Origin: Pseudomonas sp. ZH-FAD
GTDB taxonomy: Bacteria; Pseudomonadota; Gammaproteobacteria; Pseudomonadales; Pseudomonadaceae
Direction: 5' to 3'
Assembly: GCF_002803095.1 (NCBI RefSeq)
Contig: NZ_PGLR01000001.1
Location: 62,001-126,000 of the forward strand
DNA length: 64,000 nt
A model generated the notes under the pieces. That model saw only the letters and a program-made list of their open reading frames with translations. It did not search any database and was not told the DNA's origin. The translations under genes and the position numbers were made by a program. Numbering within the stretch: the first letter of the stretch is position 1; each line of letters opens with the position of its first letter. Below are positions 9,031 through 17,897 of this stretch, piece after piece.

Positions 9031-9472
9031 CGTTGATCGCCTCGGCCAGGCAGGACAGTTTTTCCACCGCACGCTGAGCCGCCTTGGCTTGAGCCTGCAT
9101 GACCTGCAGTTGATGTTGTTGCTGCTCGATCGCCAGGCACTGCCGGTGAATGTCCTGACGCATGTGCGCCAGGCGATCGAGCATCGCCCGCTCCTGGTTG
9201 TGCCAGAGCTCGACTTCATCCAGGCTCAGGCAACGATCCACGTGCTGCTCCGCCAGTGCCTCGCGACGTGCCAATTGCGCCTGGCGCTCGCTGCCCAGCC
9301 GTTCACGGGTTTCGGCCAGACGTTCACGGCTGCTGGCAAGCGTCTGCTGCATCTGCCGCTGCTGCCGCTCGGCACTCGCCTGGCGGTGCTGGCGCAGGGG
9401 CTTGAGCACTTGAATGGCCTGTTCGAGAGCCAGGCGTTGCGGATCGGCTTCCAGCTCGTCTTCCATGCTCAC
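9020..9472 (-). CDS. hrpO: Type III secretion ATPase stalk protein HrpO (SctO)
   Basis: 150 residues, almost entirely charged and Gln-rich with long heptad patterns, predicting a two-stranded coiled coil of the FliJ/YscO type. Such proteins act as the central stalk linking the ATPase ring to the HrcV export gate. It overlaps hrcN by four bases upstream and hrpP by 11 bases downstream. The sequence is low-complexity; the name depends on gene order and coiled-coil character. Confidence 0.8.
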   Translation of the reverse strand: MSMEDELEADPQRLALEQAIQVLKPLRQHRQASAERQQRQMQQTLASSRERLAETRERLGSERQAQLARREALAEQHVDRCLSLDEVELWHNQERAMLDRLAHMRQDIHRQCLAIEQQQHQLQVMQAQAKAAQRAVEKLSCLAEAINDEN

Positions 9473-10827
9473 TCCGGAAGCGCCGCGGTCAGTTGCATCA
9501 GGGCCTCAAGGGTCACCGGCAACGGCGAAGGCTCGCGCAGATCCTGACGCAGGAAGGCGTTGATCGGCTCATGCAGCTGTACGGCGCAATCCGTCACCGG
9601 GTCGGTGCCTGGCTGGTACTCGCCAAGACGCAACAGCATCTCCACCTGTCGATAGGCCGCCATCAGGCGACGCAGCCGATTGTTGGCACGCTGATGCTCG
9701 CGGGGGGCGACATTGCTGAGTACACGACTGATGCTGGCCGGCACATCGATGGCCGGGTAGTGGCCTTTCTCGGCCAACTTGCGCGACATCACGATGTGTC
9801 CATCGAGCAACGAACGCACCTCGTCGGCCACCGGGTCGTTCATCGAGTCCTGCTCGATGAGCACGGTGTACAACGCCGTGATCGAGCCGCTCTCGCTCAT
9901 TCCGGCACGCTCGACCAGTTGCGGCAGCAAGGTGTAGACCGAGGGCGGCAAGCCGCCACGCCCAAGCGGCTCGCCGGCGGCAATACCGATTTCACGCTGG
10001 GCGCGGGCGAAACGGGTCAGTGAGTCGATCAACAGCAATACCTTCAGGCCTCTGGCTCTGTATGCCTCGGCGATGGCCGTGGCGGTAAAGGCTGCGCGAG
10101 CCCGCTCCATACTGGAACGATCGGACGTCGCGCAGACCAGCACCGAGCGTTTGCGCAGGGTGTAGTCCAGTTCGTGGTCGAGGAACTCACGCAGTTCCCT
10201 GCCGCGTTCGCCAATAAGGCCGAACACGATCACATCGCAGGCCATGTTGCGGGCCAGTTCCGCCATCAGCGTGGTCTTGCCGCAGCCGGCACCGGCGAAC
10301 AGGCCCACCCGCTGCCCCTCGCCCAGCAGCATGGCGCTGTCGATGGAGCGAATACCGGTCGGCAGGGCAGTGGTGATACGCGGACGTTGCGTCGGTGGCA
10401 GCGCATCGGCGATCACCGGTAGCGTCTGCCGAGCATCATGAGGGCCGGCGAAAGCCCCCTGCGCCTGGCCCAGCAACGGCCGACCGAAACCATCCAGCAC
10501 GCTGCCAAGCAGGCTGTCATCGACACCGATACGATGGGCAATGCCCAGAGGGCGAATGGTGGCTCCAACCTGGATGCCGTCCGGCGTGCCCAGTGCGCTG
10601 AGCAGGGTGCAGTCAGGCGTGAAGCCGACTATCTCGGCCAGCATGTTGCTGCCATCGGCCTTGCTCACCTCACACAGCTCGCCCACCTTGGCGGCTGGCA
10701 CCTGGCACTCCAGCAGGATGCCACTGACGGCGCTCACCCGGCCGCTGACCTGCACCGCCGACAATGTGCCCAGCCGAGCAGCCTGAAAACGTACCCATTC
10801 CTGCAGCTCGGTGGCAGGAGCATTCAC
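9469..10827 (-). CDS. hrcN: Type III secretion ATPase HrcN (SctN)
   Basis: A hexameric F1-like ATPase of 452 residues. Walker A GAGCGKTT is at about 179-186, a Walker B-like VLLLIDSLTRFARAQREIG follows near 263-281, and the catalytic-glutamate segment FGLIGERGRE lies between them. It energises chaperone release and substrate unfolding at the export gate. It overlaps hrpQ upstream and hrpO downstream by four bases each. Full length and all key motifs intact. Confidence 0.95.
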   Translation of the reverse strand: MNAPATELQEWVRFQAARLGTLSAVQVSGRVSAVSGILLECQVPAAKVGELCEVSKADGSNMLAEIVGFTPDCTLLSALGTPDGIQVGATIRPLGIAHRIGVDDSLLGSVLDGFGRPLLGQAQGAFAGPHDARQTLPVIADALPPTQRPRITTALPTGIRSIDSAMLLGEGQRVGLFAGAGCGKTTLMAELARNMACDVIVFGLIGERGRELREFLDHELDYTLRKRSVLVCATSDRSSMERARAAFTATAIAEAYRARGLKVLLLIDSLTRFARAQREIGIAAGEPLGRGGLPPSVYTLLPQLVERAGMSESGSITALYTVLIEQDSMNDPVADEVRSLLDGHIVMSRKLAEKGHYPAIDVPASISRVLSNVAPREHQRANNRLRRLMAAYRQVEMLLRLGEYQPGTDPVTDCAVQLHEPINAFLRQDLREPSPLPVTLEALMQLTAALPE

Positions 10828-11738
10828 CAGGCCACCTCATAACGGCGGACACCATCGAACAGGATGCGCTCATTATCGATGCGTACCAGGCGCAGGCCGT
10901 CCAGCTTGTCGCCGACATGCAAGCGCCGGCCATCCTCCATCACCAGGTGCCCACGCGGGCCGGCAATGATCTGCACGATCACGAATGGCAGCCCTGCGGC
11001 ACCACTTGAAACCTGGTCCTGCAACACGAAGTCCGTTTCATAGTCCTTCTCGAAACGCTGCAGCATGCGTTCGTAGACCAGCATGCCTTCGCCCTGCAGC
11101 GAGCCCATGAGCGCCACACCTTGCTCATTCGCCTCGACCGAGACGGCCGTCAGCAGGCGTTCACTCAGCATCTGCTTGAGCACGCGCACCGCCTCGTCCT
11201 TCTGCAATAGGGTGCGGCCATCGCTGACCGCGGCAGGCTCGCTCGTCGGCACCGCCGCAGGTCCCGAAGCGGAGCCAACCGGCCAACTCAGGCTCCAGGC
11301 GCTGCCCATGACGCCCAGCAAGACGCCAAGCGCTATGCCGGTGCCGCGATTGAGCAGACGCATACGGCCTCGTTCCCCGACCTCCGCAGAGGCCTTGCTG
11401 TCGCCGTCTTCGCCTGGATGACCGACGAGTGCCGGCAACGTTGGCCAGGGTGACTCAGCGGCGGCCAGGTACACCCAGACGGAGCCGAGCACGAGCGGGC
11501 AATCAAGCAGTACTTCCATCGAGGCATGGGAGTGTCCTTCCCCGTCGAGCACGGCCCCTTCCTCGGCCAGCAACTGCCAGCTATCGCCCGCCCGCTGCAA
11601 GCGGCAGTGAAGGGTTTCCACCCCGGGATCGTGCAACGCCAGATCACGACTCTCTTCGGCACCGATGAGCCATTGCTCACCGATCAGTGGCAGTGCGGCG
11701 CCCTTGTGCAGGCCGGTCAATACCCTCAGTTCGTACAT
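10824..11738 (-). CDS. hrpQ: Type III secretion inner-ring protein HrpQ (SctD-like)
   Basis: 304 residues. The N-terminal about 100 residues are a cytoplasmic FHA-like domain (MYELRVLTGLHKGAALPLIGE). A single membrane segment follows near residues 135-155 (GIALGVLLGVMGSAWSLSW), then a periplasmic ring-building region. An upstream in-frame ATG at 11771 lies inside the end of hrcV; GAGGTG eight bases before 11738 and the FHA alignment favour the shorter form. It forms the outer part of the inner-membrane ring with HrcJ. Confidence 0.82.
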   Translation of the reverse strand: MYELRVLTGLHKGAALPLIGEQWLIGAEESRDLALHDPGVETLHCRLQRAGDSWQLLAEEGAVLDGEGHSHASMEVLLDCPLVLGSVWVYLAAAESPWPTLPALVGHPGEDGDSKASAEVGERGRMRLLNRGTGIALGVLLGVMGSAWSLSWPVGSASGPAAVPTSEPAAVSDGRTLLQKDEAVRVLKQMLSERLLTAVSVEANEQGVALMGSLQGEGMLVYERMLQRFEKDYETDFVLQDQVSSGAAGLPFVIVQIIAGPRGHLVMEDGRRLHVGDKLDGLRLVRIDNERILFDGVRRYEVAW

Positions 11739-11754
11739 CGTGCTCACCTCTGCA

Positions 11755-13839
11755 TCAAGCGGCGTAGTCATTGTCCAGCGCCACCGACTCTTCCAGGTCG
11801 AATCGACCCATTACCTTGATCCGAGCAGCGCTGCTGATTTCAGCAAAGGACAGCACCGGCACGTGGTGAAACTCCTCCTGCAGCAGCGTGCGCAGTGGGC
11901 TGCGCAGATCCTGCGGCACCAGCAGCACCGCCTGCTCCGGCGCCCGCATCGGAAAGGCCATGTGCAGTTGTTGCAGCAGCAGCTGGCTGGTTTCATGGTT
12001 CAGGGCGAAGAAGGTCTCGGTCTGGGTCTGACGCAAGCCGTCACGCAGGATGCCTTCGCTTTCCGGGGTCAGCAGCCACACCAGCAAGCCCTCCGCGCTC
12101 GAGTACTGGTGGTAGATCTGCGACTTGAGGGCGATGCGTACGTAGTCGGTCAGCACAGTCACATCTCGCTCGTGCTGGGCGTGCTCGATCAGGGTCTCCG
12201 CGATCAGGCGAACGGAGCGCAGCGGCACGCATTCGGCGGCCAGACGCTGGAGAATCGCGGAAAACCTGGCCAAGGGCAGTACCCGCTGCATTTCCTGGGC
12301 AAGCTCGGGCTGCTCCGATTCCAGCCAGCCGAGGATCGCCTTGGTTTCCTGTAAGCCGATGAACTGCGGCCCGCAGGCCTGCATGGCACGCTCCATACGC
12401 TCGACGATCAGCGTCGCGGCGCTGACGATCTCCAACTCGTCGTTCTGCAGCATGGGATCATCGGCCGGCATCCATACCCAGTCCTCCTCCTGACGCTCGT
12501 TGGAACCGCAGACAGCCCCCGGCGGCAGACTGCGTGCGGGTACGGCCAACTGGCTTTGCGTCAGCGTGGCCTTGAACAGAGGCACCTCGTAGACCGAGAA
12601 ACGGAATTCGTCCGGAGGCAGGAGCGGCGATTGTTCGATGATGAACGAGGGCAACGTGAGGCCGTACTGCACCACCAGCCTGTTGCGCCGCTGGCGAATC
12701 TCGCTGAGCAGGGCCGCGACCTGATGCGCATCCTGGCTGGGATGAAATTGCAGCACGAACTGACGACTTGGCGAGAAGGTACGCAGGTCCTCCTGACCAT
12801 TCATCTCTGGTGGAATGACTTCGGGATCATCCTCCAACGCACTGGAAGTACGCGCACGTTGCAACTGCAACAAGCCGCCGCAACCACAGATGATGGCGAT
12901 GATGATGAAGGTCAGGGTGGGCATGCCCGGTAATGCGGCGAAACCGAGCATGGCCACCGAGGCGATGATCCAGGCCTTGGGCTGACTGGTCAGTTGCTCG
13001 GCGATCTCCCGGCCGATGTTGGTCTGCTGCTTCTGCTCGTTGGGCACCCGAGTGATGACGATACCGGCGGTGACAGAAATCATCAGCGCCGGGATCTGCG
13101 AAACCAGGCCATCACCAATGGTGAGGATGGTGTACAACTGCAAGGCATCGCCCGCGCTCATCCCCATTTGCGCCACGCCGATGGCCATCCCACCGATCAT
13201 GTTGATGGCGATGATGATCAGGCTGGCGATCGCATCGCCGTTGACGAATTTCATCGCCCCATCCATGGCGCCGAACAGCTGGCTTTCCTTGTTCAGTTCG
13301 GCCCGGCGGTTACGCGCCTCGTTCACCGAAATGAGGTTGGCGCGCAGATCGCTGTCGATGGACATCTGCTTGCCGGGCATGGCGTCCAGGGTAAAGCGCG
13401 CGCCGACCTCAGCCACCCGCTCCGAGCCCTTGGTGATGACGAGGAAGTTGACGATGGTCAGGATCAGGAATATCACCACGCCGACTGCCAGGTTGCCACC
13501 CACGACGAACTCGCCGAATGCCTCGACGATATGTCCGGCGTCCTGCTCGAGCAGGATCAGGCGCGTGGTGGAAATCGACAGGGCCAGGCGAAACATGGTG
13601 GTCAGCAGCAGCACCGCCGGGAACGTCGAGAACGCCAGGGGCCGGGGCAGATGCATGGCCAGCATGATCATCAGGCAGGAAATGCAGATATTGATCGCGA
13701 TCAGCACATCCATCAGCGCCGTGGGCATCGGCGTGATCATCATGAAGATGATGGCGATGACCACGAAGGCGCCGACGATCTCCGAGCGGCGCATGGCAGC
13801 CAGCGCGATACCGTTCAGAAAATCGATGACCACTCCCAT
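11755..13839 (-). CDS. hrcV: Type III secretion export gate protein HrcV (SctV)
   Basis: 694 residues of the FHIPEP/SctV family. The N-terminal half has about eight membrane helices with conserved blocks MIMLAMHLPRPLAFSTFPA and GDGLVSQIPALMISVTAGI. The C-terminal about 330 residues form the cytoplasmic ring domain that receives chaperone-substrate complexes. Its start overlaps the end of hrpJ by one base. Full length, no disruption. Confidence 0.95.
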   Translation of the reverse strand: MGVVIDFLNGIALAAMRRSEIVGAFVVIAIIFMMITPMPTALMDVLIAINICISCLMIMLAMHLPRPLAFSTFPAVLLLTTMFRLALSISTTRLILLEQDAGHIVEAFGEFVVGGNLAVGVVIFLILTIVNFLVITKGSERVAEVGARFTLDAMPGKQMSIDSDLRANLISVNEARNRRAELNKESQLFGAMDGAMKFVNGDAIASLIIIAINMIGGMAIGVAQMGMSAGDALQLYTILTIGDGLVSQIPALMISVTAGIVITRVPNEQKQQTNIGREIAEQLTSQPKAWIIASVAMLGFAALPGMPTLTFIIIAIICGCGGLLQLQRARTSSALEDDPEVIPPEMNGQEDLRTFSPSRQFVLQFHPSQDAHQVAALLSEIRQRRNRLVVQYGLTLPSFIIEQSPLLPPDEFRFSVYEVPLFKATLTQSQLAVPARSLPPGAVCGSNERQEEDWVWMPADDPMLQNDELEIVSAATLIVERMERAMQACGPQFIGLQETKAILGWLESEQPELAQEMQRVLPLARFSAILQRLAAECVPLRSVRLIAETLIEHAQHERDVTVLTDYVRIALKSQIYHQYSSAEGLLVWLLTPESEGILRDGLRQTQTETFFALNHETSQLLLQQLHMAFPMRAPEQAVLLVPQDLRSPLRTLLQEEFHHVPVLSFAEISSAARIKVMGRFDLEESVALDNDYAA

Positions 13840-14996
13840 TAGGCGATGCCCTCCTTGAGGCGCTTCTGCTCTTCACTGGTCAACGCCGCCATCAGCGAGA
13901 GCAGATTACCCAGCGCGTTCTGTCGGCTCTTGATGTCGCGCCACAACATGATTGGCAGCTGATGCAGCATCGGGCGCAGCCCGTTGAGGAACGCCAGCTG
14001 GTGCTTGAGTTGTCGTCCGCCGATCTGCTGCGTCAGCTGAAGGGTGTCGTTCAGCGCCATGCCCTTGCCGATCAGCCCCAGCAGGTTCTTGAGAAACGCC
14101 GAGGTCTCAACCTGCATGGCGGGATTCTTGTTGCGCATGCGGCCCAGCAGGTGTTCGCAGCCACCGAACAGGGTTGCCACGTACTGCGCCGTACTCATGG
14201 CGTACATCATGGTCCGCAGTTTCTGTGGCGATGCGCTGCTGTCGAGTTCCGCCATGTCGCGCGCCACGACCTGGCGGATCTCGCGCAGGACGGCTTCGAA
14301 GCCTTCGCGGCCATCCTTCTGCCCATCGTCCTGGGTGCTATTCAGCAGAGCCTCGATCAGCCCGACCACGTTCAACTGTTCGGTCACCGCAACGCTGTAG
14401 AGGCTGCGCAGCTTGTCTCGCCGCTGAGGATCCTCGCCTCCGCGCGCCAGGATCCTGGTGTTGTTACTCGTATTGAACAATGGCCGGGGGTTGCGCCCAT
14501 GCTGTTGCCGCAAGAGCTGGAGTTGCTGATTCAGCGCCTGCTGTTCATTGAGCGACTTCTCGCCCTTGGCCTGTCGAGCCGCCGCCTGCAACAGGGCATG
14601 AGCCTTGGCTGCATCACCCGCCATGCTGTCGACGATCTGCTTGAGCAGCTTGCCCCGCTCCATTCGCAGCAGTTGGCCGTTCTTCAGCGTCTTGCGCAGC
14701 GCACGAGCCGACTCCTCCATGCCCCGTTCATGAGTCGCCAGCAGCAGGTGGGCCAACTCATGCTGCTTGCTTGCCTGGGATTGCAGAGCATTGATCTTGG
14801 CGAACAGATCGCGACGCCCCAACTCGCGGCTGTTCTGTACCAGCGCGGCGGCGAATCTCGAGGCTTGCTGTGCACTCGTACCAGTGGTGGTCGCAGCACC
14901 TGACCGAACCTGCGCAAGCGGAGTGGCAGGGGATGCTGCACGGACGACAGGCGGTATGTGCAGGATCGAGTTGGCGATGGTGGTAGGTCTGATCAT
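13839..14996 (-). CDS. hrpJ: Type III secretion gatekeeper HrpJ (SctW)
   Basis: A gatekeeper of 385 residues of the YopN/SctW/HrpJ family, which orders secretion of harpins/translocators and effectors. The frame is open to 15062, but that start lies upstream of the hrp box at 15026-15053, so the ATG at 14996 (MIRPTTIANSI) is the consistent start. The body is helical, with a HrpJ-like domain from about residue 40. It is the first gene of the long minus-strand operon running to hrcU, divergent from hrpL. Confidence 0.87.
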   Translation of the reverse strand: MIRPTTIANSILHIPPVVRAASPATPLAQVRSGAATTTGTSAQQASRFAAALVQNSRELGRRDLFAKINALQSQASKQHELAHLLLATHERGMEESARALRKTLKNGQLLRMERGKLLKQIVDSMAGDAAKAHALLQAAARQAKGEKSLNEQQALNQQLQLLRQQHGRNPRPLFNTSNNTRILARGGEDPQRRDKLRSLYSVAVTEQLNVVGLIEALLNSTQDDGQKDGREGFEAVLREIRQVVARDMAELDSSASPQKLRTMMYAMSTAQYVATLFGGCEHLLGRMRNKNPAMQVETSAFLKNLLGLIGKGMALNDTLQLTQQIGGRQLKHQLAFLNGLRPMLHQLPIMLWRDIKSRQNALGNLLSLMAALTSEEQKRLKEGIA

Positions 14997-15025
14997 GGCG
15001 CACGTCTGGATGGAGTCTCGCGGCT

Positions 15026-15053
15026 TGAGTGGCGCACCGATGATTCCAGTTCC
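15026..15053 (-). promoter_or_regulatory. hrp box (HrpL promoter) for the hrpJ-hrcU operon
   Basis: Reading the minus strand: GGAACT, a 15-base spacer, then CCACTCA. The HrpL consensus is GGAACC-N15/16-CCACNNA, so only one base of the -35 block departs. It lies about 30 bases before the chosen hrpJ start and excludes the longer hrpJ frame from being the main product. Confidence 0.85.
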
Positions 15054-15055
15054 AT

Positions 15056-15077
15056 CCCGCAAAGAGGCCTTTGCGGG
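15056..15077. promoter_or_regulatory. 22-bp dyad, candidate HrpRS upstream activating site for hrpL
   Basis: A perfect inverted repeat with 9-bp arms CCCGCAAAG and CTTTGCGGG around four bases. It is centred about 150 bp before the expected hrpL transcription start, a normal distance for an enhancer-binding-protein site at a sigma-54 promoter. No T-tract follows on either strand, so it is not a convincing terminator. The role is inferred from position. Confidence 0.45.
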
Positions 15078-15191
15078 TCATGCAAAAAAATGTTCCGGCG
15101 TCGTTGGGGTTATGCAGGAAATTGCCCAAGGTAATAACCTGAACTCATGTTTTATTTTTATAAATCAATAAATTACATAACAAATCTGAGA

Positions 15192-15207
15192 TGGCACACA
15201 TGTCGCT
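15192..15207 (+). promoter_or_regulatory. Sigma-54 promoter for hrpL
   Basis: TGGCAC, five bases, then TCGCT, with the invariant GG and GC exactly ten bases apart as RpoN promoters require. It precedes the hrpL start by about 40 bases. This matches the P. syringae scheme in which HrpR/HrpS and sigma-54 activate hrpL. Confidence 0.85.
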
Positions 15208-15246
15208 ATAGCGGTTGCACATTCATCCGTAATAGAGGGACAAGCC

Positions 15247-15780
15247 ATGTACGCGAACACAGCCATTTCTCTCCGCCAACCCTCCGCTATCCGCCAGCTC
15301 ACCAGCGAACAGTTGAAGATGCTCCGCGCCTTCATTCAGAAACGCGTGATGAACCCGGACGATGCCGACGACATCCTGCAGGGCACCTTCGTCGAAGCAC
15401 TACGCAATGAGCACAAGTTCCAGCACGCCAGCAAGCCGCAGACGTGGCTGTGCGGCATTGCCCTGAACCTGATTCGCAACCATTTCCGGCGCCTGTACAA
15501 CCAGCCTTATCAGGAGGCCTGGGAGGACCACTGGCATCTGGAAAACGAACATGCCGATGACATTGGCCAGCAAGTCGACGGGCACCGGCAACTGGCCCGT
15601 GTCGTCAGTGCGATCAGCGACCTGCCGAACAATATGCAGCGGGTGATCGAAGTCAGCCTGGCCATGGACGGTAGCTACCAGGACACCGCCTCCTCACTGG
15701 GCGTCCCGATCGGCACGGTGCGCTCACGCCTGTCCCGCGCAAGAGAGCAGTTGAAAAGGCAGATCGATCCGTTTGCCTGA
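15247..15780 (+). CDS. hrpL: ECF sigma factor HrpL
   Basis: An alternative sigma factor of 177 residues of the extracytoplasmic-function group. Region 2 lies within about residues 25-90 (NPDDADDILQGTFVEAL and PQTWLCGIALNLIRNHFRR). Region 4 near 145-172 has the helix-turn-helix QDTASSLGVPIGTVRSRLSRARE. HrpL directs transcription from hrp boxes, four of which are present in this window. The gene is divergent from hrpJ and follows a sigma-54 promoter. Confidence 0.9.
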   Translation: MYANTAISLRQPSAIRQLTSEQLKMLRAFIQKRVMNPDDADDILQGTFVEALRNEHKFQHASKPQTWLCGIALNLIRNHFRRLYNQPYQEAWEDHWHLENEHADDIGQQVDGHRQLARVVSAISDLPNNMQRVIEVSLAMDGSYQDTASSLGVPIGTVRSRLSRAREQLKRQIDPFA

Positions 15781-16567
15781 CACCGCTGCCGAGCGACATA
15801 GCGCCGGGCGGTGCCGACAACGCACATGCGCCCGGCGGAACATGGACGCAGAAGAAAAAGATGAATGCGAGGAGGAGGATTGGCTGAAGAATGATCAGGC
15901 TATCGACCAGGGCCGTTACAGCTTGATCGCCTTGGCCGGCACAGCACCTCACTCAATTCGACGGTCAATTCACTGCGACAGCGCCCGAGTGCACAACGTG
16001 ATGGTGAAGACGTTGAAATGCAGAATCGCTGAGCGGCCCATCTCTCACGTTCCCCGTGATTGCAACGTGCAATCACGGTTCTGCAAAGAAAGTTGGCCCA
16101 CACTCTTTTCTGCGTTCGACACCCAGTGACGGCATATCGCCACAAACATATACCGCTCGTCGTTTTTTATTTATCCAGTCAAACAATAACAGCTCATCTT
16201 TTAGAGCACGTTTTCGCTCTTACCCAGCTCTTTAGGAACATTTGCGAGACATTTCCATTTAGCACCTTCTTTATTGACCTGAAGTTCAACTTTCTACTTT
16301 TCTTATTGTTTCCACTGCGTTTTTCATTTCAAGGTCGATGCCGGCAGCAAATTGCTGTCCCCACTTTGCCCTGGCACGCCCAGAGCCAAACCGTGCAGCA
16401 TCGTTAATATTGAACAATATGCTCTAGGACGGAGCCTGCGGCGCCGAGCATGACCAAGGCGTCGCAAGCTGAACACTTCGTCGGAATACGGACGCTAATT
16501 TATTGACCTGACTTGCTCTGCGGTTATTTTTACTGGCCTGACCCTGGGTAAGGTGTGAGGAGCAGTA
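15781..16567. other. Long intergenic region between hrpL and hrpR, partly AT-rich
   Basis: 787 bp without a convincing gene. A 9-bp inverted repeat CGCCGGGCG/CGCCCGGCG (15802-15810 and 15829-15837) just after hrpL may end its transcript. About 16140-16340 is markedly AT-rich compared with its surroundings. The 13-mer TTTATTGACCTGA occurs twice, at about 16270-16282 and 16499-16511, each containing a TTGACC -35-like block. Short open frames here lack ribosome binding sites and recognisable products. Confidence 0.6.
16503..16530 (+). promoter_or_regulatory. Candidate sigma-70 promoter for hrpR
   Basis: TTGACC, a 16-base spacer, then TATTTT, about 38 bases before the hrpR start codon. The -35 block is part of the 13-mer that is repeated about 230 bp upstream. 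Prediction by eye only. Confidence 0.45.
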
Positions 16568-17500
16568 ATGAGTAGGGGGGTCGCCGCAGAACAAAGTGCG
16601 CGCAGACGTGGTGGTACTGACGTTCCCGAGTTGGGCATTACGCTATCTGCAGGACATTTCAGAATGGACCTGCTTCTGTGTGGGGAGACAGGAACTGGCA
16701 AAGATGTGCTGGCGAGGCACATCCACGATCTGTCCGGCAGGAGAGGCGCTTTCGTCGGCATAAACTGCGCCGCCATTCCGGAGGCATTGGCCGAAAGCCA
16801 GCTGTTCGGTGTTGCCAGCGGTGCTTTCACCGGGGCCAACCGGTCACGCCAGGGTTATATCGAAGCCTCGAACGACGGTACGCTGTACCTCGATGAGATC
16901 GACAGCATGCCCCTGCAACTACAGGCGAAGCTGCTGCGCGTACTCGAGACCCGTGGCGTCGAACGCTTGGGCACGACGAGGTTCATCCCTCTCAACCTGC
17001 GGATCATCGCCTCGACGCAACGCCCTCTTGAAGAGCTCGTGGAGCAAGGGCTGTTTCGCCGCGACCTGCTTTTCCGGCTCAACGCGATGACGCTGTCATT
17101 ACCTCCCTTGCGCCAGCGGCGTGAGTTGATCCTGCCGCTGTTCAAGCGATTCACCCGAAGCCTAGGCGCGAAGCAGGCAAATGGCGCCCAAGCCCTGGAC
17201 TCCCAACTGATCCAGATACTGCTCAGCCATCCCTGGCCGGGCAATATCCGTGAACTGAAGTCCGCCGCCAAACGTTTCGTGATAGGACTGCCGCCTATCG
17301 ATGTCGGCACCCTCGATGATCTCGAGGACAGTGATTTTCCCCACGACAGGAGGGGGCTCAAGAAGCGCATGCGCGCTGTGGAGAAAATGCTCATTCAGGA
17401 CGCCTTGAAACGTCACAAGAACGGTCTGGAGGCAGTCGCCGAGGAGCTCGGCATATCCCGTCGTACCCTGTATCAGCGAATAAAGGAACTTGACGTCTAG
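16568..17500 (+). CDS. hrpR: Sigma-54-dependent activator HrpR
   Basis: 310 residues: an AAA+ sigma-54 activator with no receiver domain. Walker A GETGTGKD is at about 39-46, the sigma-54 contact loop GAFTGA at 85-90, Walker B YLDEID at 107-112, and a Fis-type helix-turn-helix in the last 25 residues (EELGISRRTLYQRIKEL). HrpR pairs with HrpS as a heterohexamer at the hrpL promoter in P. syringae. AGGAG five bases before the ATG supports the start. The lack of a receiver domain means control by level and by HrpV/HrpG, not phosphorylation. Confidence 0.88.
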   Translation: MSRGVAAEQSARRRGGTDVPELGITLSAGHFRMDLLLCGETGTGKDVLARHIHDLSGRRGAFVGINCAAIPEALAESQLFGVASGAFTGANRSRQGYIEASNDGTLYLDEIDSMPLQLQAKLLRVLETRGVERLGTTRFIPLNLRIIASTQRPLEELVEQGLFRRDLLFRLNAMTLSLPPLRQRRELILPLFKRFTRSLGAKQANGAQALDSQLIQILLSHPWPGNIRELKSAAKRFVIGLPPIDVGTLDDLEDSDFPHDRRGLKKRMRAVEKMLIQDALKRHKNGLEAVAEELGISRRTLYQRIKELDV

Positions 17501-17897
17501 CACCCGGCCCACCTGCTACCAGGCCCGCGTTCGAAGCAGCGCGCTACCGTACATTGGCACCTTGCCGTCCGCCCAACATTACAGCCGGGGCCGCACCAGC
17601 CAGCCGCATCTGTCTTGCGCAAACAATCTGTGACGGATTTCCCAGCACTCGCAATCGATCTGTACGCCCCGGATACATCCACAAAACGACCTGTCTCAAA
17701 TTCGGACACCAGGATTGGAACCCCTGATCCAGGTGTTTTCGGTGTCACAAGCACTGTCTCGAAGCCGTGACCGAGTACCCAGCATTCCTCGTATCACCGC
17801 ATGGAGAACTGGAGGTTCAACCTCGCTGAAGCAGCATCGATAGGTTTACCTGCCTAGAAGCTGCGAGCTTTTTTCAGCGCGCCAGAGGTCATGCAGC
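17501..17897. other. Intergenic gap separating hrpR and hrpS
   Basis: 397 bp with no convincing gene on either strand. In P. syringae the two regulators are close together and cotranscribed, so this spacing is unusual. The segment contains GGAACC at 17716-17721 but without a following CCAC block, so it is not an hrp box. An independent hrpS promoter is possible but none is obvious. Confidence 0.6.

Noticed and set aside
10171..10198. A fifth hrp-box-like sequence (minus strand GGAACT-N15-CCACGAA)
   Set aside because: It lies inside conserved hrcN codons (REFLDHE region), far from any start codon, and is best explained by coding constraint. An internal promoter is not excluded.
15056..15077. 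The 22-bp dyad as a rho-independent terminator
   Set aside because: T-runs are absent after the stem on both strands and it lies in a divergent promoter region.
15773..16407. Short open frames after hrpL as genes
   Set aside because: They lack ribosome binding sites, overlap one another and show no recognisable protein pattern.
17716..17745. GGAACC in the hrpR-hrpS gap as an hrp box
   Set aside because: No CCACNNA block occurs 15-16 bases downstream.
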